A DNA stretch of 64,000 nucleotides. It comes from Natrinema hispanicum. GTDB lineage: Archaea; Halobacteriota; Halobacteria; Halobacteriales; Natrialbaceae. The notes beneath the pieces were generated by a model. It was not told the DNA's origin, did no database searches, and saw nothing but the letters and a program-made list of their open reading frames with translations. The stretch lies in assembly GCF_004217335.1 (NCBI RefSeq), contig NZ_SHMP01000003.1, positions 868,001-932,000 of the forward strand. The letters run 5' to 3'. This document shows positions 52,573-61,308 of the stretch, piece by piece (positions within the stretch are counted from its first letter, which is position 1; each line of letters opens with the position of its first letter). A program made the position numbers and the translations under genes.

Positions 52573-53592
52573 TCAGGCAACTCCCTCCTGTTCTCGCTTC
52601 GGCGGGGTGTCCGTTTCGCTCGTTTCGGACTCGTCACTGTCGCTTGCGCTCTCGGCCGTCGAGCGGGTCACGGAGCGGTCCTCGCGCTCGGTCAGGTCGA
52701 CGAAGATCTCCTCGAGCGAGGTCCGGGTGATCTCGAGGTCGGCGATCTCGTAGCCTCGCGCTTCGAGGTCGTTGAGCAAGCGCGGGGCGATCGAGCCGCC
52801 GTCGTCGACACGGACCTCGAGTCGATCCCCGGAGAGCGTCGTCTCGTGTGCGTAGGGGCCGAGTTCGGGTGCGCTGGCTGGCGTCGACTCGAGGCCGACG
52901 GCGATCGTGTCGGTTCCACGTCCTTTCAGTTCGTCCGGGGTCGCGACGGTCACTTTCCGCCCTTCGTTCATGATCGCGACGCGGTCACAGAGGCGTTCGG
53001 CCTCCTCGATGTAGTGGGTGGTCAGCAGGATCGTCGTCCCCTCTTCGTTGAGTTCGGTCACGAGCTCCCAGAGGTCGTGGCGAAGCTGGACGTCGACGCC
53101 GGCGGTCGGCTCGTCTAGGATCAGCAGATCGGGGTCGGTAACGAGGGCTCGTGCGAGCAACAGGCGTCGTTTCATCCCGCCGGAGAGCCAGTCGAAACGC
53201 TCGTTTCGCTTGTCGTAGATCCCGACGCGTTTGAGCACTTCGTCGGCTCGTTCGGCGGCCTCGTCCGCGGGAACGCCGTGATAGCCGGCTTTGTGCTCCA
53301 AGACTTCGCGGATCGGGAAAAACCGGTCGACGTTGAACTCCTGTGGGGCAACCCCGATCGCGTCGCGGGCTTGCTGGTAATCGTCTTCGACGTCGTAGCC
53401 GAAAACGCGTGCCTCGCCGCCGGTCTTGCGAACCAGTCCGACCAGCGTATTGATAAAGGTCGTTTTCCCTGCACCGTTCGGACCGAGCAGGCCGAAGAAC
53501 TCGCCTTCCTCGACAGTCAGCGACAGTTCCTGGAGGGCGCGTAGCTCTCCGTACTCTTTAACGAGATCGACAGTCTCGATGGCCGGTGGCAT
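52573..53592 (-). CDS. ABC transporter ATP-binding protein
   Basis: 339 residues. Walker A GPNGAGKTTF, signature LSGGMKRRLLLARAL, Walker B LLILDEPTAGVD and the His switch in LTTHYIEEA are intact, of the drug/polysaccharide exporter type with a C-terminal extension of about 100 residues. It energises an ABC-2 permease. The ATG at 53592 is preferred; a longer frame to 53652 adds 20 residues. Stop overlaps a degenerate permease start. Confidence 0.92.
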   Translation of the reverse strand: MPPAIETVDLVKEYGELRALQELSLTVEEGEFFGLLGPNGAGKTTFINTLVGLVRKTGGEARVFGYDVEDDYQQARDAIGVAPQEFNVDRFFPIREVLEHKAGYHGVPADEAAERADEVLKRVGIYDKRNERFDWLSGGMKRRLLLARALVTDPDLLILDEPTAGVDVQLRHDLWELVTELNEEGTTILLTTHYIEEAERLCDRVAIMNEGRKVTVATPDELKGRGTDTIAVGLESTPASAPELGPYAHETTLSGDRLEVRVDDGGSIAPRLLNDLEARGYEIADLEITRTSLEEIFVDLTEREDRSVTRSTAESASDSDESETSETDTPPKREQEGVA

Positions 53593-53705
53593 CGATACAG
53601 GGTCGGCTCCGGTTACGGTTAAACCGTTTGTTCGCAGCATTCCCCACTGCAACAGGTATGTTTCCGCCCCTCACGATCGGTGGCGAATCGGTTCGCCCGA
53701 CGGTC

Positions 53706-54881
53706 TCAGTTTGCCGTTCGTGGCCGACCAGAGAAGGCGGACGCACCGCTTTGCTGGGCAATATCGAGCGCGGTCATCACGTCGGTTCGCGAGATCAGCC
53801 CAACGAGATCGTCGTCTTCGACGACGAGCAGGCGGCCGATATCGTGTTTTTGCATCCGCTCGATGGCCGTCATCGCGTCCGAATCGGGCGTGATCGTCTC
53901 TAAATCCGTCGTCATCACGTCCCTGACAGAGTATGCATCGCGCTCGACTGGCGCAACCTCGCGGGCGTCACCCAGCGTCACGAGGCCGACGAGCCGTTCG
54001 CCCTCGAGCGATTCGTTCTCGACGACCGGGTACCCCGTATGGCGCTCGGTGAACATCCGCTGGAGTAATTCTGCGACAGTCGTCTCGGGATCGACTGTGT
54101 GGAGGTCACTCACTGGCGTCATGATGTCGCTGACGGTGATGTCCTGGAAGGCGGCTTTCATCGTCACCTGCTGGGCCTCACTCGAGGCGGCGATGAACAC
54201 GAAGAAGGCGACGCCGATGAGGATGATGTTGAACGAGAGGAGGCCGAACAGTCCCATCACGATGGCAAACAGTTTGCCGATACTGGCGGCTTGCTGGGTC
54301 GCCCGTGCGTATGGCTGGTTGCGGGCCAGTAGTGCTCGTAGTACTCGGCCGCCATCCATCGGGAACGCGGGCAACATGTTGAAGATCGCGAGTGCGACGT
54401 TGAGGATAGCCAGATACCCGAAGACGAATCGCGCACCGCTGAGACTGGCAGGGATCACGGAGAAGAGTGCGTAGGAGCCGACGCCGAGCAGGACGCTGAC
54501 GATCGGGCCAGCGATCGCGATGGTCAGTTCCTGACGCCAGTTCTCGGGCATCTCCGAGAAAGCAGCGATGCCGCCGAATAGCCAGAGCGTGATCGAGTCG
54601 ATCGGAAATCCGAACCGCTGGGCGGTCAACGAGTGTCCGAGTTCGTGGAGGATGACGCCGATGAATAGGCCGACCGCCGCAGTCAGCCCGAGGATCCATG
54701 GCATCAAGCCAACGCTAATCGCTCCGATATTGATTCCTGCGGTGAGCCCGTCGTTGAGCAATCCCGCGACCTCTTCGATCTGTGACCCGATGAGGTACGC
54801 GAACAGCGGGAGCACCAGCAGGAACGTCAGATCTAGCTTGATCGGAATGCCGAACAAGGACCCGATCCGGAAGCTTCTCAT
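53706..54881 (-). CDS. Site-2 protease (M50) with CBS pair
   Basis: 391 residues. Five or six membrane helices, zinc site HELGH at residues 79-83 in the second helix region, and the second metal motif NMLPAFPMDGGR. A C-terminal pair of CBS motifs (about 255-380, with VSDIMTPVSDL and VRDVMTTDLETIT) probably senses adenine nucleotides or ionic strength. Intramembrane proteolysis of signalling proteins is expected. Start at 54881 chosen over 55151. Confidence 0.93.
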   Translation of the reverse strand: MRSFRIGSLFGIPIKLDLTFLLVLPLFAYLIGSQIEEVAGLLNDGLTAGINIGAISVGLMPWILGLTAAVGLFIGVILHELGHSLTAQRFGFPIDSITLWLFGGIAAFSEMPENWRQELTIAIAGPIVSVLLGVGSYALFSVIPASLSGARFVFGYLAILNVALAIFNMLPAFPMDGGRVLRALLARNQPYARATQQAASIGKLFAIVMGLFGLLSFNIILIGVAFFVFIAASSEAQQVTMKAAFQDITVSDIMTPVSDLHTVDPETTVAELLQRMFTERHTGYPVVENESLEGERLVGLVTLGDAREVAPVERDAYSVRDVMTTDLETITPDSDAMTAIERMQKHDIGRLLVVEDDDLVGLISRTDVMTALDIAQQSGASAFSGRPRTAN

Positions 54882-55128
54882 ACAGTCCCCTTGCGGCGGC
54901 GAACCCTTAAACACGCCGTCGAACCGACAGCACAGCCGCTGTCTGCAGCGTGGTGCTCGCACGATCTGGATTCGCTCGAGTCGGATCGAGCCGCCTCCCG
55001 TTGTGGTACTGAGCATGACACTTGTGACCATTGTCCTTTGACAAATATAACCACCATAATATGGACTAGCCACTATATACTTTCTACCCCATAGATTTAT
55101 ACACCAGTTCGTGGTTTGTGTTGGTACG
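54882..55128. other. Divergent intergenic region between the protease and the HTH gene
   Basis: About 250 bases, AT-rich in its second half. TATA-like stretches (ATATAACC near 55047, ATTTATACACC near 55095) suit the downstream HTH gene. No gene supported. Confidence 0.4.
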
Positions 55129-55377
55129 ATGATGGAACTGACCCACGACACCGCTCACCCGACCGGCATCCCGTCCGAACTCGATTCCGCGCAGGCGAAA
55201 CTCGTCTACTTCTATCTCGAGGCATCCGAGGGCGCGACCGCGACCGACCTCCACCAGTCGCTGGGGCTGCCGAAACTGGCGATCCTGAGCGTCCTCAACT
55301 CGCTTGCGAGTCAGGGACTCGTCGAGCAGACCGACGCCACCTACGTCGCGACCGACTCGACCCGTCGGAACAACTGA
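55129..55377 (+). CDS. Small winged-helix regulator (MarR/TrmB-like)
   Basis: 82 residues. The HTH core is KLVYFYLEASEGATATDLHQSLGLPKLAILSVLNSLASQ read in parts, then the wing GLVEQTDATYVATD. It lacks a ligand domain, so it is either a minimal DNA-binding protein or part of a larger regulatory unit. Start at 55129 or 55132 (consecutive ATGs). Confidence 0.8.
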   Translation: MMELTHDTAHPTGIPSELDSAQAKLVYFYLEASEGATATDLHQSLGLPKLAILSVLNSLASQGLVEQTDATYVATDSTRRNN

Positions 55378-55729
55378 GACGACCGGCCAAACCGGTTCAT
55401 ACACCGCTTGCAGGGTGAGATGCATCCGGTGGTCGGTAGTTTCATCGCTTCGTTCTCTCGCTGGCTGCTGACCTGCCCAGCGACATGGTTCGCGGGGTCG
55501 CCGGCATTCATACTACTGGACAGAAGTCAATACGAAGCCGGTCGCGAATTTGCGGCCGTCCCCAGGTGACGGCCGCATACGTGCGACCGGCTTCACGTAG
55601 TTCTGTCCAGCAGTATCAGAAGGGACGCGACAGCGGACCTACTGTGCGGACAGTCCCGGAACGGCCGACGCGGCGCTTCGAAGCCTTTATCCGCGCGGTG
55701 GGCTTCCGTTTTCACAAGTAACCACAACC
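55378..55729. other. Intergenic region holding a MITE-like element and the L10e promoter
   Basis: About 350 bases between the HTH gene and L10e. It contains the palindromic element at 55510-55616 and, near 55680, the TATA-like GAAGCCTTTATCC for L10e. The first 130 bases show nothing further. Confidence 0.5.
55510..55616. mobile_element. MITE-like palindromic element
   Basis: A 107-base element whose two arms (each about 50 bases) form a long imperfect inverted repeat around a CCCAGGT centre. The outer ends are ATACTACTGGACAGAA and (reverse complement) ATACTGCTGGACAGAA; inner blocks GAAGCCGGTCGC and CGGCCGTC also pair. No ORF inside. These are the marks of a miniature inverted-repeat transposable element. 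No clear target duplication was seen. Confidence 0.65.
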
Positions 55730-56260
55730 ATGTCAGACAAGCCTGCCTCCATGTACCGGGAGATCAGTAAGCCGGCCTATACGCGCCGCGAATACATCAC
55801 TGGCATCCCGGGCTCGAAGATCGCACAGCACAAGATGGGCGACACCTCGGCGGACGCCGAAGACTACCCCGTCCAGATCAGCCTCATCACCGAAGAAGAG
55901 GTCCAGATCCGCCACGGAAGCCTCGAGGCGTCGCGCCTCTCCGCGAACCGTCATATGCTCAAGAACGCTGGCGAGGGCAACTACACGATGATCCTGCGCA
56001 AGTTCCCCCACCACGTCATTCGGGAGAACAAGCAGGCGACGGGTGCGGGTGCAGACCGTGTTTCCGACGGGATGCGCCAGGCATTCGGGAAGATCGTCGG
56101 CACCGCAGCCCGCATCGACGCCGGCGAGCGCATCTTCACGATCTGGTGTGACGTCGACGACGCTGACTTCGCCAAGGACGCGCTCCGACGTGCCTACAAC
56201 AAGATCTCGCCGCCGTGCCGTGTCGTCGTCGAGAAGGGCGAAGAGAAGCTGATCGCCTAG
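55730..56260 (+). CDS. rpl10e: Ribosomal protein L10e (uL16)
   Basis: 176 residues, starting [20 protein letters not shown], the standard haloarchaeal L16/L10e N-terminus. Other blocks are [21 protein letters not shown] and [21 protein letters not shown]. Structural protein of the 50S subunit next to the peptidyl transferase centre. The TATA box CTTTATC is about 45 bases upstream. Confidence 0.98.
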   Translation: MSDKPASMYREISKPAYTRREYITGIPGSKIAQHKMGDTSADAEDYPVQISLITEEEVQIRHGSLEASRLSANRHMLKNAGEGNYTMILRKFPHHVIRENKQATGAGADRVSDGMRQAFGKIVGTAARIDAGERIFTIWCDVDDADFAKDALRRAYNKISPPCRVVVEKGEEKLIA

Positions 56261-56618
56261 AAACCACCTTTTACACTGCGTTCGTTTCGCGTCGACAGCA
56301 GCGTTGCTGCTGCACGACGCGCTGTCACTCGGTAAAAGCTGGACCAAAAGCACTCCTCCCTCCGTTCTCTCGCTCCTGAGCGTCGCTCGTTCGCATCGGT
56401 CGTCGGCCCGCTCGCTCACTGACTCACGGCCGTCGGCCGTTCGTCTTTCCGCGGCGCGTAGCGCCACGCTTTCGTTCGCTCGCGGTCAGTATCGGTGAAC
56501 TGCCTGCCCTCCCCCGAGTCGTGCGTCTCTCGTGGTACTCGAGCCGCACTCCCGGCCACCGGCAGCTCGAGTTCGAGAGTCTCGTCTCGAGCACCTTTTT
56601 GCCGATCTACTCCCGAAT
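56261..56618. other. Intergenic region after L10e with a strong hairpin
   Basis: About 360 bases. The main structure is the perfect hairpin at 56289-56320. The rest is Ser/Arg-rich in every frame and I support no gene. The ATP-grasp gene starts at 56619. Confidence 0.45.
56289..56320 (+). terminator. Strong hairpin downstream of L10e
   Basis: Outer arms GCGTCG and CGACGC and inner arms CAGCAGC/GCTGCTG enclose a GTT loop; total stem 13 bp with a small asymmetric bulge. It is 29 bases past the L10e stop, consistent with a transcript 3'-end structure. Confidence 0.4.
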
Positions 56619-57497
56619 ATGCCTATGATCGACCTCGCAGTCGCCAACGACCAGGAGACGTTCCGGCGGATGCGTGAGCCGCTGGCCGAACGAGGCATAC
56701 AAGTTCACCACGTGCCCGTGCGCGAGCGTACGGTCGCGCTCGGCGATCCGCCGTGGGAGCCCGACGACTACGACGTCGGCTTCGTCTATCCCGGCCGACT
56801 CATGGAAGGGGGAGTTGCTGACGCGTTGCTCGAGATCCCGTGGCTCAACGACCACGAGACCGTGTTGACCTCGCGGAACAAAGCCGAGGTGTTGGCCCGA
56901 CTCGAGCGAGGCGGGCTCCCGGTTCCTGACTCCGTCTACGTCTCGAACGACGTCTCGGAGACCGAACTGATCGAGGTCTTCGAGCGCTTCGAGCCGCCGG
57001 TCGTGGTCAAGCCGAACTCGACGACACGGGGCGTCGGCGTCGCGAAGGCACACGATCTCGATTCGTTTCTGGGAATCTGTGACTACCTCTCGCTGGTCCA
57101 CGACTATCGGGCAACCGGCGACCAGTCGTTTCTGGTGCAGGAATATCTGCCCGACGCGACCGACTACCGCGTGATGGTCCTCGAGGGCGAGTGCGTCGGC
57201 GCGGTCGAGCGCCGGCTACCCGACGAGGCAGTGCGTGAGGGCCAGTGGAAACACAACGTCCACCGCGGCGCGGAGGCAACGGGGGTCGATCTCCCCGAGT
57301 CCTGGCGCGAACTCGTCGAATCGGTCGCCGCCGAACTCGCGATTCCGTTTCTGGGCGTCGATCTGCTCGAGACAGGCGATCGGCTGGTCGTCAACGAGAC
57401 GAACGCCCGGCCGACGATCGACGAGGAAACGAAGTACGACGCGGGGTTTTACGACCGGTTGGCGGCTGCGATTCGCAGCGTTGCTGATCGAGCGTGA
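56619..57497 (+). CDS. ATP-grasp ligase (RimK family)
   Basis: 292 residues, homologous in fold to the LysX/ArgX ligase at 30595. ATP-grasp features include VLTSRNKAEVLARLERGGLPVPDS, VVKPNSTTRGVG (phosphate-binding loop), FLVQEYLPDATDYRV and the metal/ATP site FLGVDLLETGDRLVVNETNARP (read in parts). The substrate is not deducible; no LysW-like carrier or peptide gene is next to it. The ATG at 56619 is chosen. Confidence 0.88.
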   Translation: MPMIDLAVANDQETFRRMREPLAERGIQVHHVPVRERTVALGDPPWEPDDYDVGFVYPGRLMEGGVADALLEIPWLNDHETVLTSRNKAEVLARLERGGLPVPDSVYVSNDVSETELIEVFERFEPPVVVKPNSTTRGVGVAKAHDLDSFLGICDYLSLVHDYRATGDQSFLVQEYLPDATDYRVMVLEGECVGAVERRLPDEAVREGQWKHNVHRGAEATGVDLPESWRELVESVAAELAIPFLGVDLLETGDRLVVNETNARPTIDEETKYDAGFYDRLAAAIRSVADRA

Positions 57498-57531
57498 AAT
57501 CGAAATCAAGACTGCGACCGCGACGGCTCAG

Positions 57532-57933
57532 TTACTCGAGGCTGATATCCGAGGAACTCTCCGCGCGATCGAAGACGACCTCGAGGACGCCGTTGTTGTA
57601 GGTTGCGGCGGCGGTGTGTTCGTTGACGCGGGTCGGCAGGGAGACGCGTTCGTCGTACTGGCGGTGTTCGCTTTCGGCGGAGATGGTCAGGGTCTTGCCG
57701 TCACACTCGAGGTCGATGTTGTCCTTTTCGACGCCTGGCAGGTCGGCGACGACGCGGATTTCCTCGTCGGTCTCGTGGATGTCGACGTGGGTGTCCATGC
57801 CGAAGCCGCTGTCAGGGTCTCGTGCGGAGTCGAAATCCATGTTGGCGTTCGTGCTGTTCATCATTTCGTTCATCATTCGTTCGATCTCGCGAAACAGGTC
57901 GTCGAAGGGTTCGTCGCGGTCGTCTCGGCGCAT
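57532..57933 (-). CDS. hsp20: Small heat-shock protein Hsp20
   Basis: 133 residues. Alpha-crystallin domain with VDIHETDEEIRVVADLPGVEKDNIDLECDGKTLTISAESEH (read in parts), preceded by a Met-rich N-terminal region (IERMMNEMMN). ATP-independent chaperone. The ATG at 57933 is preferred. The C-terminus SSDISLE has an I-x-L anchor common in the family. Confidence 0.94.
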   Translation of the reverse strand: MRRDDRDEPFDDLFREIERMMNEMMNSTNANMDFDSARDPDSGFGMDTHVDIHETDEEIRVVADLPGVEKDNIDLECDGKTLTISAESEHRQYDERVSLPTRVNEHTAAATYNNGVLEVVFDRAESSSDISLE

Positions 57934-58013
57934 GGGGGAGCCTAGGGTATCGGATGGCAAAAACTTTCTGTCGTTACTATAACTCTGTCCGTTGATTCGA
58001 GAGCAAACGGCGT

Positions 58014-59027
58014 CTATAGTCCGACGCCGAGCGTCTCGTTGGTCCGCTCGATGCTCTCTTCGGCGTCGGCGCTGCCGGTGACGGCACGGATCGCGTCGAC
58101 GTTCTCGGGGACGACGTCGCTTTCCTGGTGGATTCCCTGGAAGAGATACAGGTCGTTCCCGACCGTCGAAATCGACTCTTCCCAGATGCAGTTCTCCCAG
58201 AGGTCGCCGCGGGGCCGACCGGCGTCGAGTGCGTATTCCTTGAGTTTGCCGCTGCCGTCGATGTTCATCCGTTCGGGGATCAGGAACAGCCGCGACTCGT
58301 CGGCGAACAGCTCGCGGACGTCGTCGGCGTCGACTTCCTCCTCGAGCGTGACGTTCAGGCTGTGCATGTGCATCTGCGTCGCGGGTACCTTCATCCCGAG
58401 CGTGTCGATATCGAGGTCGGGGAAGATGGTCTCGACGTCGGGACCGTGGTGGGAGGGGATCGTAACCGGGTTCGGCAGGATATCGTTGATCGGGCCGCGG
58501 TCGGTCTGGCCGGGGTCGCCGCCACGCCGGACCAGCGTCGCGCGGACCTTTTCGACGCCGTAAGCCTCTCGCAGCGGCGAGATGACCCGCGAGAGCCCGG
58601 TCGTGTTACAGGAGACGACGCGGACGTGATCGGCGTCGGCGGCGTCGGCGAAGTTCGAGCGTGCGTTGAAACTCACGTCGACGAGGTCGGCGTCCTCGCC
58701 ACCCTGATAGAGCGCCGGGGTGTCGTATTCTTCGTACAGTTCCTTGTTCTGGGCCCCGATCCCCGACGGCGTGGCGTCGACGACGACGTCGGCCTCGTCG
58801 ACGAGATCCTCGACTGGCCCTGCGATCTCGAGCCCAGCCTCATCGAACAGGTGTTCGCGCTCCTCGACGGCCGCGTAGAGCGAGAATCCCTTGTCGATCG
58901 CTGTTTCGGCCTCGAAGTTCGGACGCGTCTTCGCGACGCCGAGTACCTCCATGTCGGGTTGCTGGCGGACGGCGTCCGCGACGCGTTTGCCGATCGTACC
59001 GTAGCCGTTGATGGCGACCTGTAGCAT
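58014..59027 (-). CDS. gapB: Type II glyceraldehyde-3-phosphate dehydrogenase
   Basis: 337 residues. Archaeal phosphorylating type: NAD(P) fold [17 protein letters not shown], catalytic Cys C140 in [11 protein letters not shown]. The archaeal enzyme interconverts GAP and 1,3-bisphosphoglycerate and often runs in gluconeogenesis in haloarchaea. No other glycolysis genes are nearby. Confidence 0.96.
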   Translation of the reverse strand: MLQVAINGYGTIGKRVADAVRQQPDMEVLGVAKTRPNFEAETAIDKGFSLYAAVEEREHLFDEAGLEIAGPVEDLVDEADVVVDATPSGIGAQNKELYEEYDTPALYQGGEDADLVDVSFNARSNFADAADADHVRVVSCNTTGLSRVISPLREAYGVEKVRATLVRRGGDPGQTDRGPINDILPNPVTIPSHHGPDVETIFPDLDIDTLGMKVPATQMHMHSLNVTLEEEVDADDVRELFADESRLFLIPERMNIDGSGKLKEYALDAGRPRGDLWENCIWEESISTVGNDLYLFQGIHQESDVVPENVDAIRAVTGSADAEESIERTNETLGVGL

Positions 59028-59192
59028 ATACCCGGGAGTGGACCACCGAGCGGGATAATCGTTTCGAGGACTCGCGGTCGATTCTTACTCGAATCGAAGT
59101 TCTCAATCCCTCTCGAGGGCGATCTCGGGAGCCGTTCACACTGCTCGAGACGCCGCGAGCGCGATCGAGACGGCCTCCCGTCAGTCAGTTCT

Positions 59193-59223
59193 GGTGGGAC
59201 CGCGACCGCTCTGTGGTCCCACC
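59193..59223. repeat. 9-bp inverted repeat
   Basis: GGTGGGACC at 59193-59201 pairs exactly with GGTCCCACC at 59215-59223 over a 13-base loop, adjoining repeat copy C. Confidence 0.5.
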
Positions 59224-59249
59224 GGGACGTGGTAGAGCAGACCGTCTGA
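59221..59249 (-). repeat. Short repeat, copy C (intergenic)
   Basis: Plus strand ends AGCAGACCGTCTGA; on the minus strand it starts with CAGACGGTCTGCTC-type bases like the other copies. It is the only copy not at a stop codon. Confidence 0.55.
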
Positions 59250-59287
59250 GGGCAAGACATATCGGCCCGCTCGCCACACACTCCTCT

Positions 59288-60244
59288 ATGACAGCACTTC
59301 ACGCCGCGGCGGAGACGGCCGTCCACCAGTGTCTGGGACTCGAGGCGGGAGAGTCGTGTGTGATCATCACTGACGACGAACGGGTTCCGATCGGGGAAGC
59401 GCTCTACGACGTCGCAAGCGAGGTCACCGACGATGCCGCGATCGTCCGCTATCCGCCTGGCGAGACCCACGGCAGCGAGCCACCTGAACCGGTGGCGGCG
59501 GCGATGGCCGGTGCCGATGTCGTGCTCGCGCCGACGACAAAGAGCCTGAGCCACACCCGCGCTCGAACCAACGCTAACGAGGCCGGGGCGCGGGTTGCGA
59601 CGCTTCCCGGCATCACGGAGGATGTCTTCACGGCCGGGCTGGACGCCGATTACGACTCGATCGCGGCCCACTGCGAGGCGGTCCGCGAGCAGGTCGCCGG
59701 GGCCGACGAGATCCGTGTCACGACCGACGCCGGCACCGACATCACCTTCGGTGTCGGTGACCGCGAGTGGCTCGCCGACACCGGGATCGTCCACGAGCCC
59801 GGCGACATGTCGAACCTGCCGGCTGGCGAGGTGTTCATCAGTCCCACGACCGCGGATGGCACGTTCGTCGTCGACGGGACGATGCGTCCCCACGGGTTGC
59901 TCGAGGACGGCCACCAGCTCACCTTCGAGGTCGAGGACGGCCTCGTCACCCACATTTCGGACGACGAGATCCGCGAGACGGTCGCGAACGCGGCAGACGA
60001 GGTCGGCGACGCCGCCTACAACCTCGCGGAACTGGGCATCGGGACCAACGTTGCTGTCACAGAACTCGTCGGCTCGGTCCTGTTAGACGAGAAAGCCGGC
60101 GGTACGGTTCATATCGCGATCGGCGACGATGCGGGCATCGGCGGTGAGACGGACGCGCCGATCCACCTCGACGGCATCATCCGCGAGCCGACTGTCCTCG
60201 CCGACGGCGAGCCTGTCGATCTGCCGGTTGCGGACGACGCTTGA
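59288..60244 (+). CDS. M29-like aminopeptidase, short form
   Basis: 318 residues, about 45 shorter than the M29 enzyme at 16984-18078. Opening ALHAAAETAVHQCLGLEAGESCVII, then LPAGEVFISPTTADGTFVVDG, AELGIGTNVAVTELVGSVLLDEKAGGTVHIA (read in parts) and APIHLDGIIRE. The metal ligand set is plausible (Glu, His, Asp) but should be checked against M29 structures. Stop codon lies within repeat copy D. Confidence 0.85.
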   Translation: MTALHAAAETAVHQCLGLEAGESCVIITDDERVPIGEALYDVASEVTDDAAIVRYPPGETHGSEPPEPVAAAMAGADVVLAPTTKSLSHTRARTNANEAGARVATLPGITEDVFTAGLDADYDSIAAHCEAVREQVAGADEIRVTTDAGTDITFGVGDREWLADTGIVHEPGDMSNLPAGEVFISPTTADGTFVVDGTMRPHGLLEDGHQLTFEVEDGLVTHISDDEIRETVANAADEVGDAAYNLAELGIGTNVAVTELVGSVLLDEKAGGTVHIAIGDDAGIGGETDAPIHLDGIIREPTVLADGEPVDLPVADDA

Positions 60245-60262
60245 GACGGTTTGCTGTCAGAG
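60242..60262 (+). repeat. Stop-codon-overlapping short repeat, copy D
   Basis: TGAGACGGTTTGCTGTCA; the TGA is the stop of the M29-like gene. It matches copies A and B for the first 16 bases apart from one T for C, but in the opposite genomic orientation. Confidence 0.6.
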
Positions 60263-60370
60263 TTCCTGGCGAACCGCGATCCGTTCGCGAGTTCGTATCG
60301 GGGCAACTAGTGACACGGCGGCGACGACGGGTTCAATCGCCTTTTAGGTGCGTAGCATCTAGAATGGCCT

Positions 60371-61024
60371 ATGAGCGATATACCGGATCGGGTTCCGACC
60401 CCCTGTCCTTCCTGCTCGCCGGACCTCGAGACGGTCCACGAGGTACTTACGACGGGCGGCGGTACCCTGACCGTTCGTTGCAGCGAGTGTGGTCACGTCC
60501 ACAAGATCCAGCCAGACACCGAACGCGAGGTCACCCTCGACGTGGTCGTCTCCCAGGGCGGCGAGTCGTTCACGGCGAACGTCACCGCTCCCGAAGACGA
60601 GACCGTCGAAGTCGGCGACGAGTTCATCCTCGAGACCGAGGAAGTGCTCTCGACCGTTCGCGTGACGAGCGTCGAACTCGACGGCCAGAAGCGTGTCGAG
60701 GAGGCACCCGTCGACGAGATCGAGACCGTCTGGACCCGCGAGGTCGACAACGTGGCGGTCAACGTCACCGTCCACCCACAGGACGGCTCGCGAGACGACA
60801 GCCGAAGTATCACGGTCCACGTCCCCGGCGACTACGCGTTCGAGGTCGGCGACGTCGAGAGCTTCGGCGACGACGAGTTCGAGATCGACGCCTTCGTCGT
60901 TCGCGATGACGCGTCGGGCTACCAGCGCGACCGCTTCGAGGTGGAGGGCGATACCGCCTTCGCGAAGGACATCAAGCGTGTCTACGCCTACGACGAGCAG
61001 AGCAGCGCCTGGTCGGCCTGGTAA
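60371..61024 (+). CDS. HVO_0476-family zinc-finger protein
   Basis: 217 residues. A zinc ribbon at the N-terminus with CPSC (residues 12-15) and CSEC (residues 37-40), then an acidic domain of strands (VTLDVVVSQGGESFTANVT, VEVGDEFILETEEVLSTVRVTSVE read in parts, YAFEVGDVESFGDDEFEID) with repeated VNVTV/FEV patterns. It resembles the haloarchaeal HVO_0476 family. The biochemical role is unknown. Confidence 0.88.
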   Translation: MSDIPDRVPTPCPSCSPDLETVHEVLTTGGGTLTVRCSECGHVHKIQPDTEREVTLDVVVSQGGESFTANVTAPEDETVEVGDEFILETEEVLSTVRVTSVELDGQKRVEEAPVDEIETVWTREVDNVAVNVTVHPQDGSRDDSRSITVHVPGDYAFEVGDVESFGDDEFEIDAFVVRDDASGYQRDRFEVEGDTAFAKDIKRVYAYDEQSSAWSAW

Positions 61025-61308
61025 GACCAGACCGACGTGAGCCGTGAGGGCTCACGAGCCCCTGAACGCTCTATTCACGTTTGGACAAGGCGGTTCTCGA
61101 GCAGCTTTTTGTCCCGTTTCGTCTTCGACAGTGACGAGATCCTCCACGAGCGGGTACCAAGCCTGTTATACCACACGTCGATGCGATGAACTGGCTGGGT
61201 AGCTCACGCGAGCGAATCGATCATAGTATGTTCGGTTCGTTGAGATGTATGCGATCCCCGAGGCCGCACAAGCGCGCCATTGATTACTGCCGATCCGATA
61301 GCTAGTCT

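Larger units (their letters stand above)
52412..52573 (-). pseudogene. N-terminal remnant of an older permease, coupled to the ABC ATPase
   Basis: The ATG at 52573 overlaps the ATPase stop (TGATG). The frame starts MSAVGFRVPFRREVF, which resembles permease N-termini (compare RREVLRF in the intact permease), then loses resemblance and stops inside the intact permease. Only about 15 residues are permease-like. It is best read as the broken 5' end of a replaced permease. Confidence 0.5.
59028..59287. other. Divergent intergenic region with repeat copy C and a hairpin
   Basis: About 260 bases between the GAPDH start and the M29-like gene start. It holds a perfect 9-bp hairpin (59193-59201 with 59215-59223) and repeat copy C at 59221-59249. 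Confidence 0.45.
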
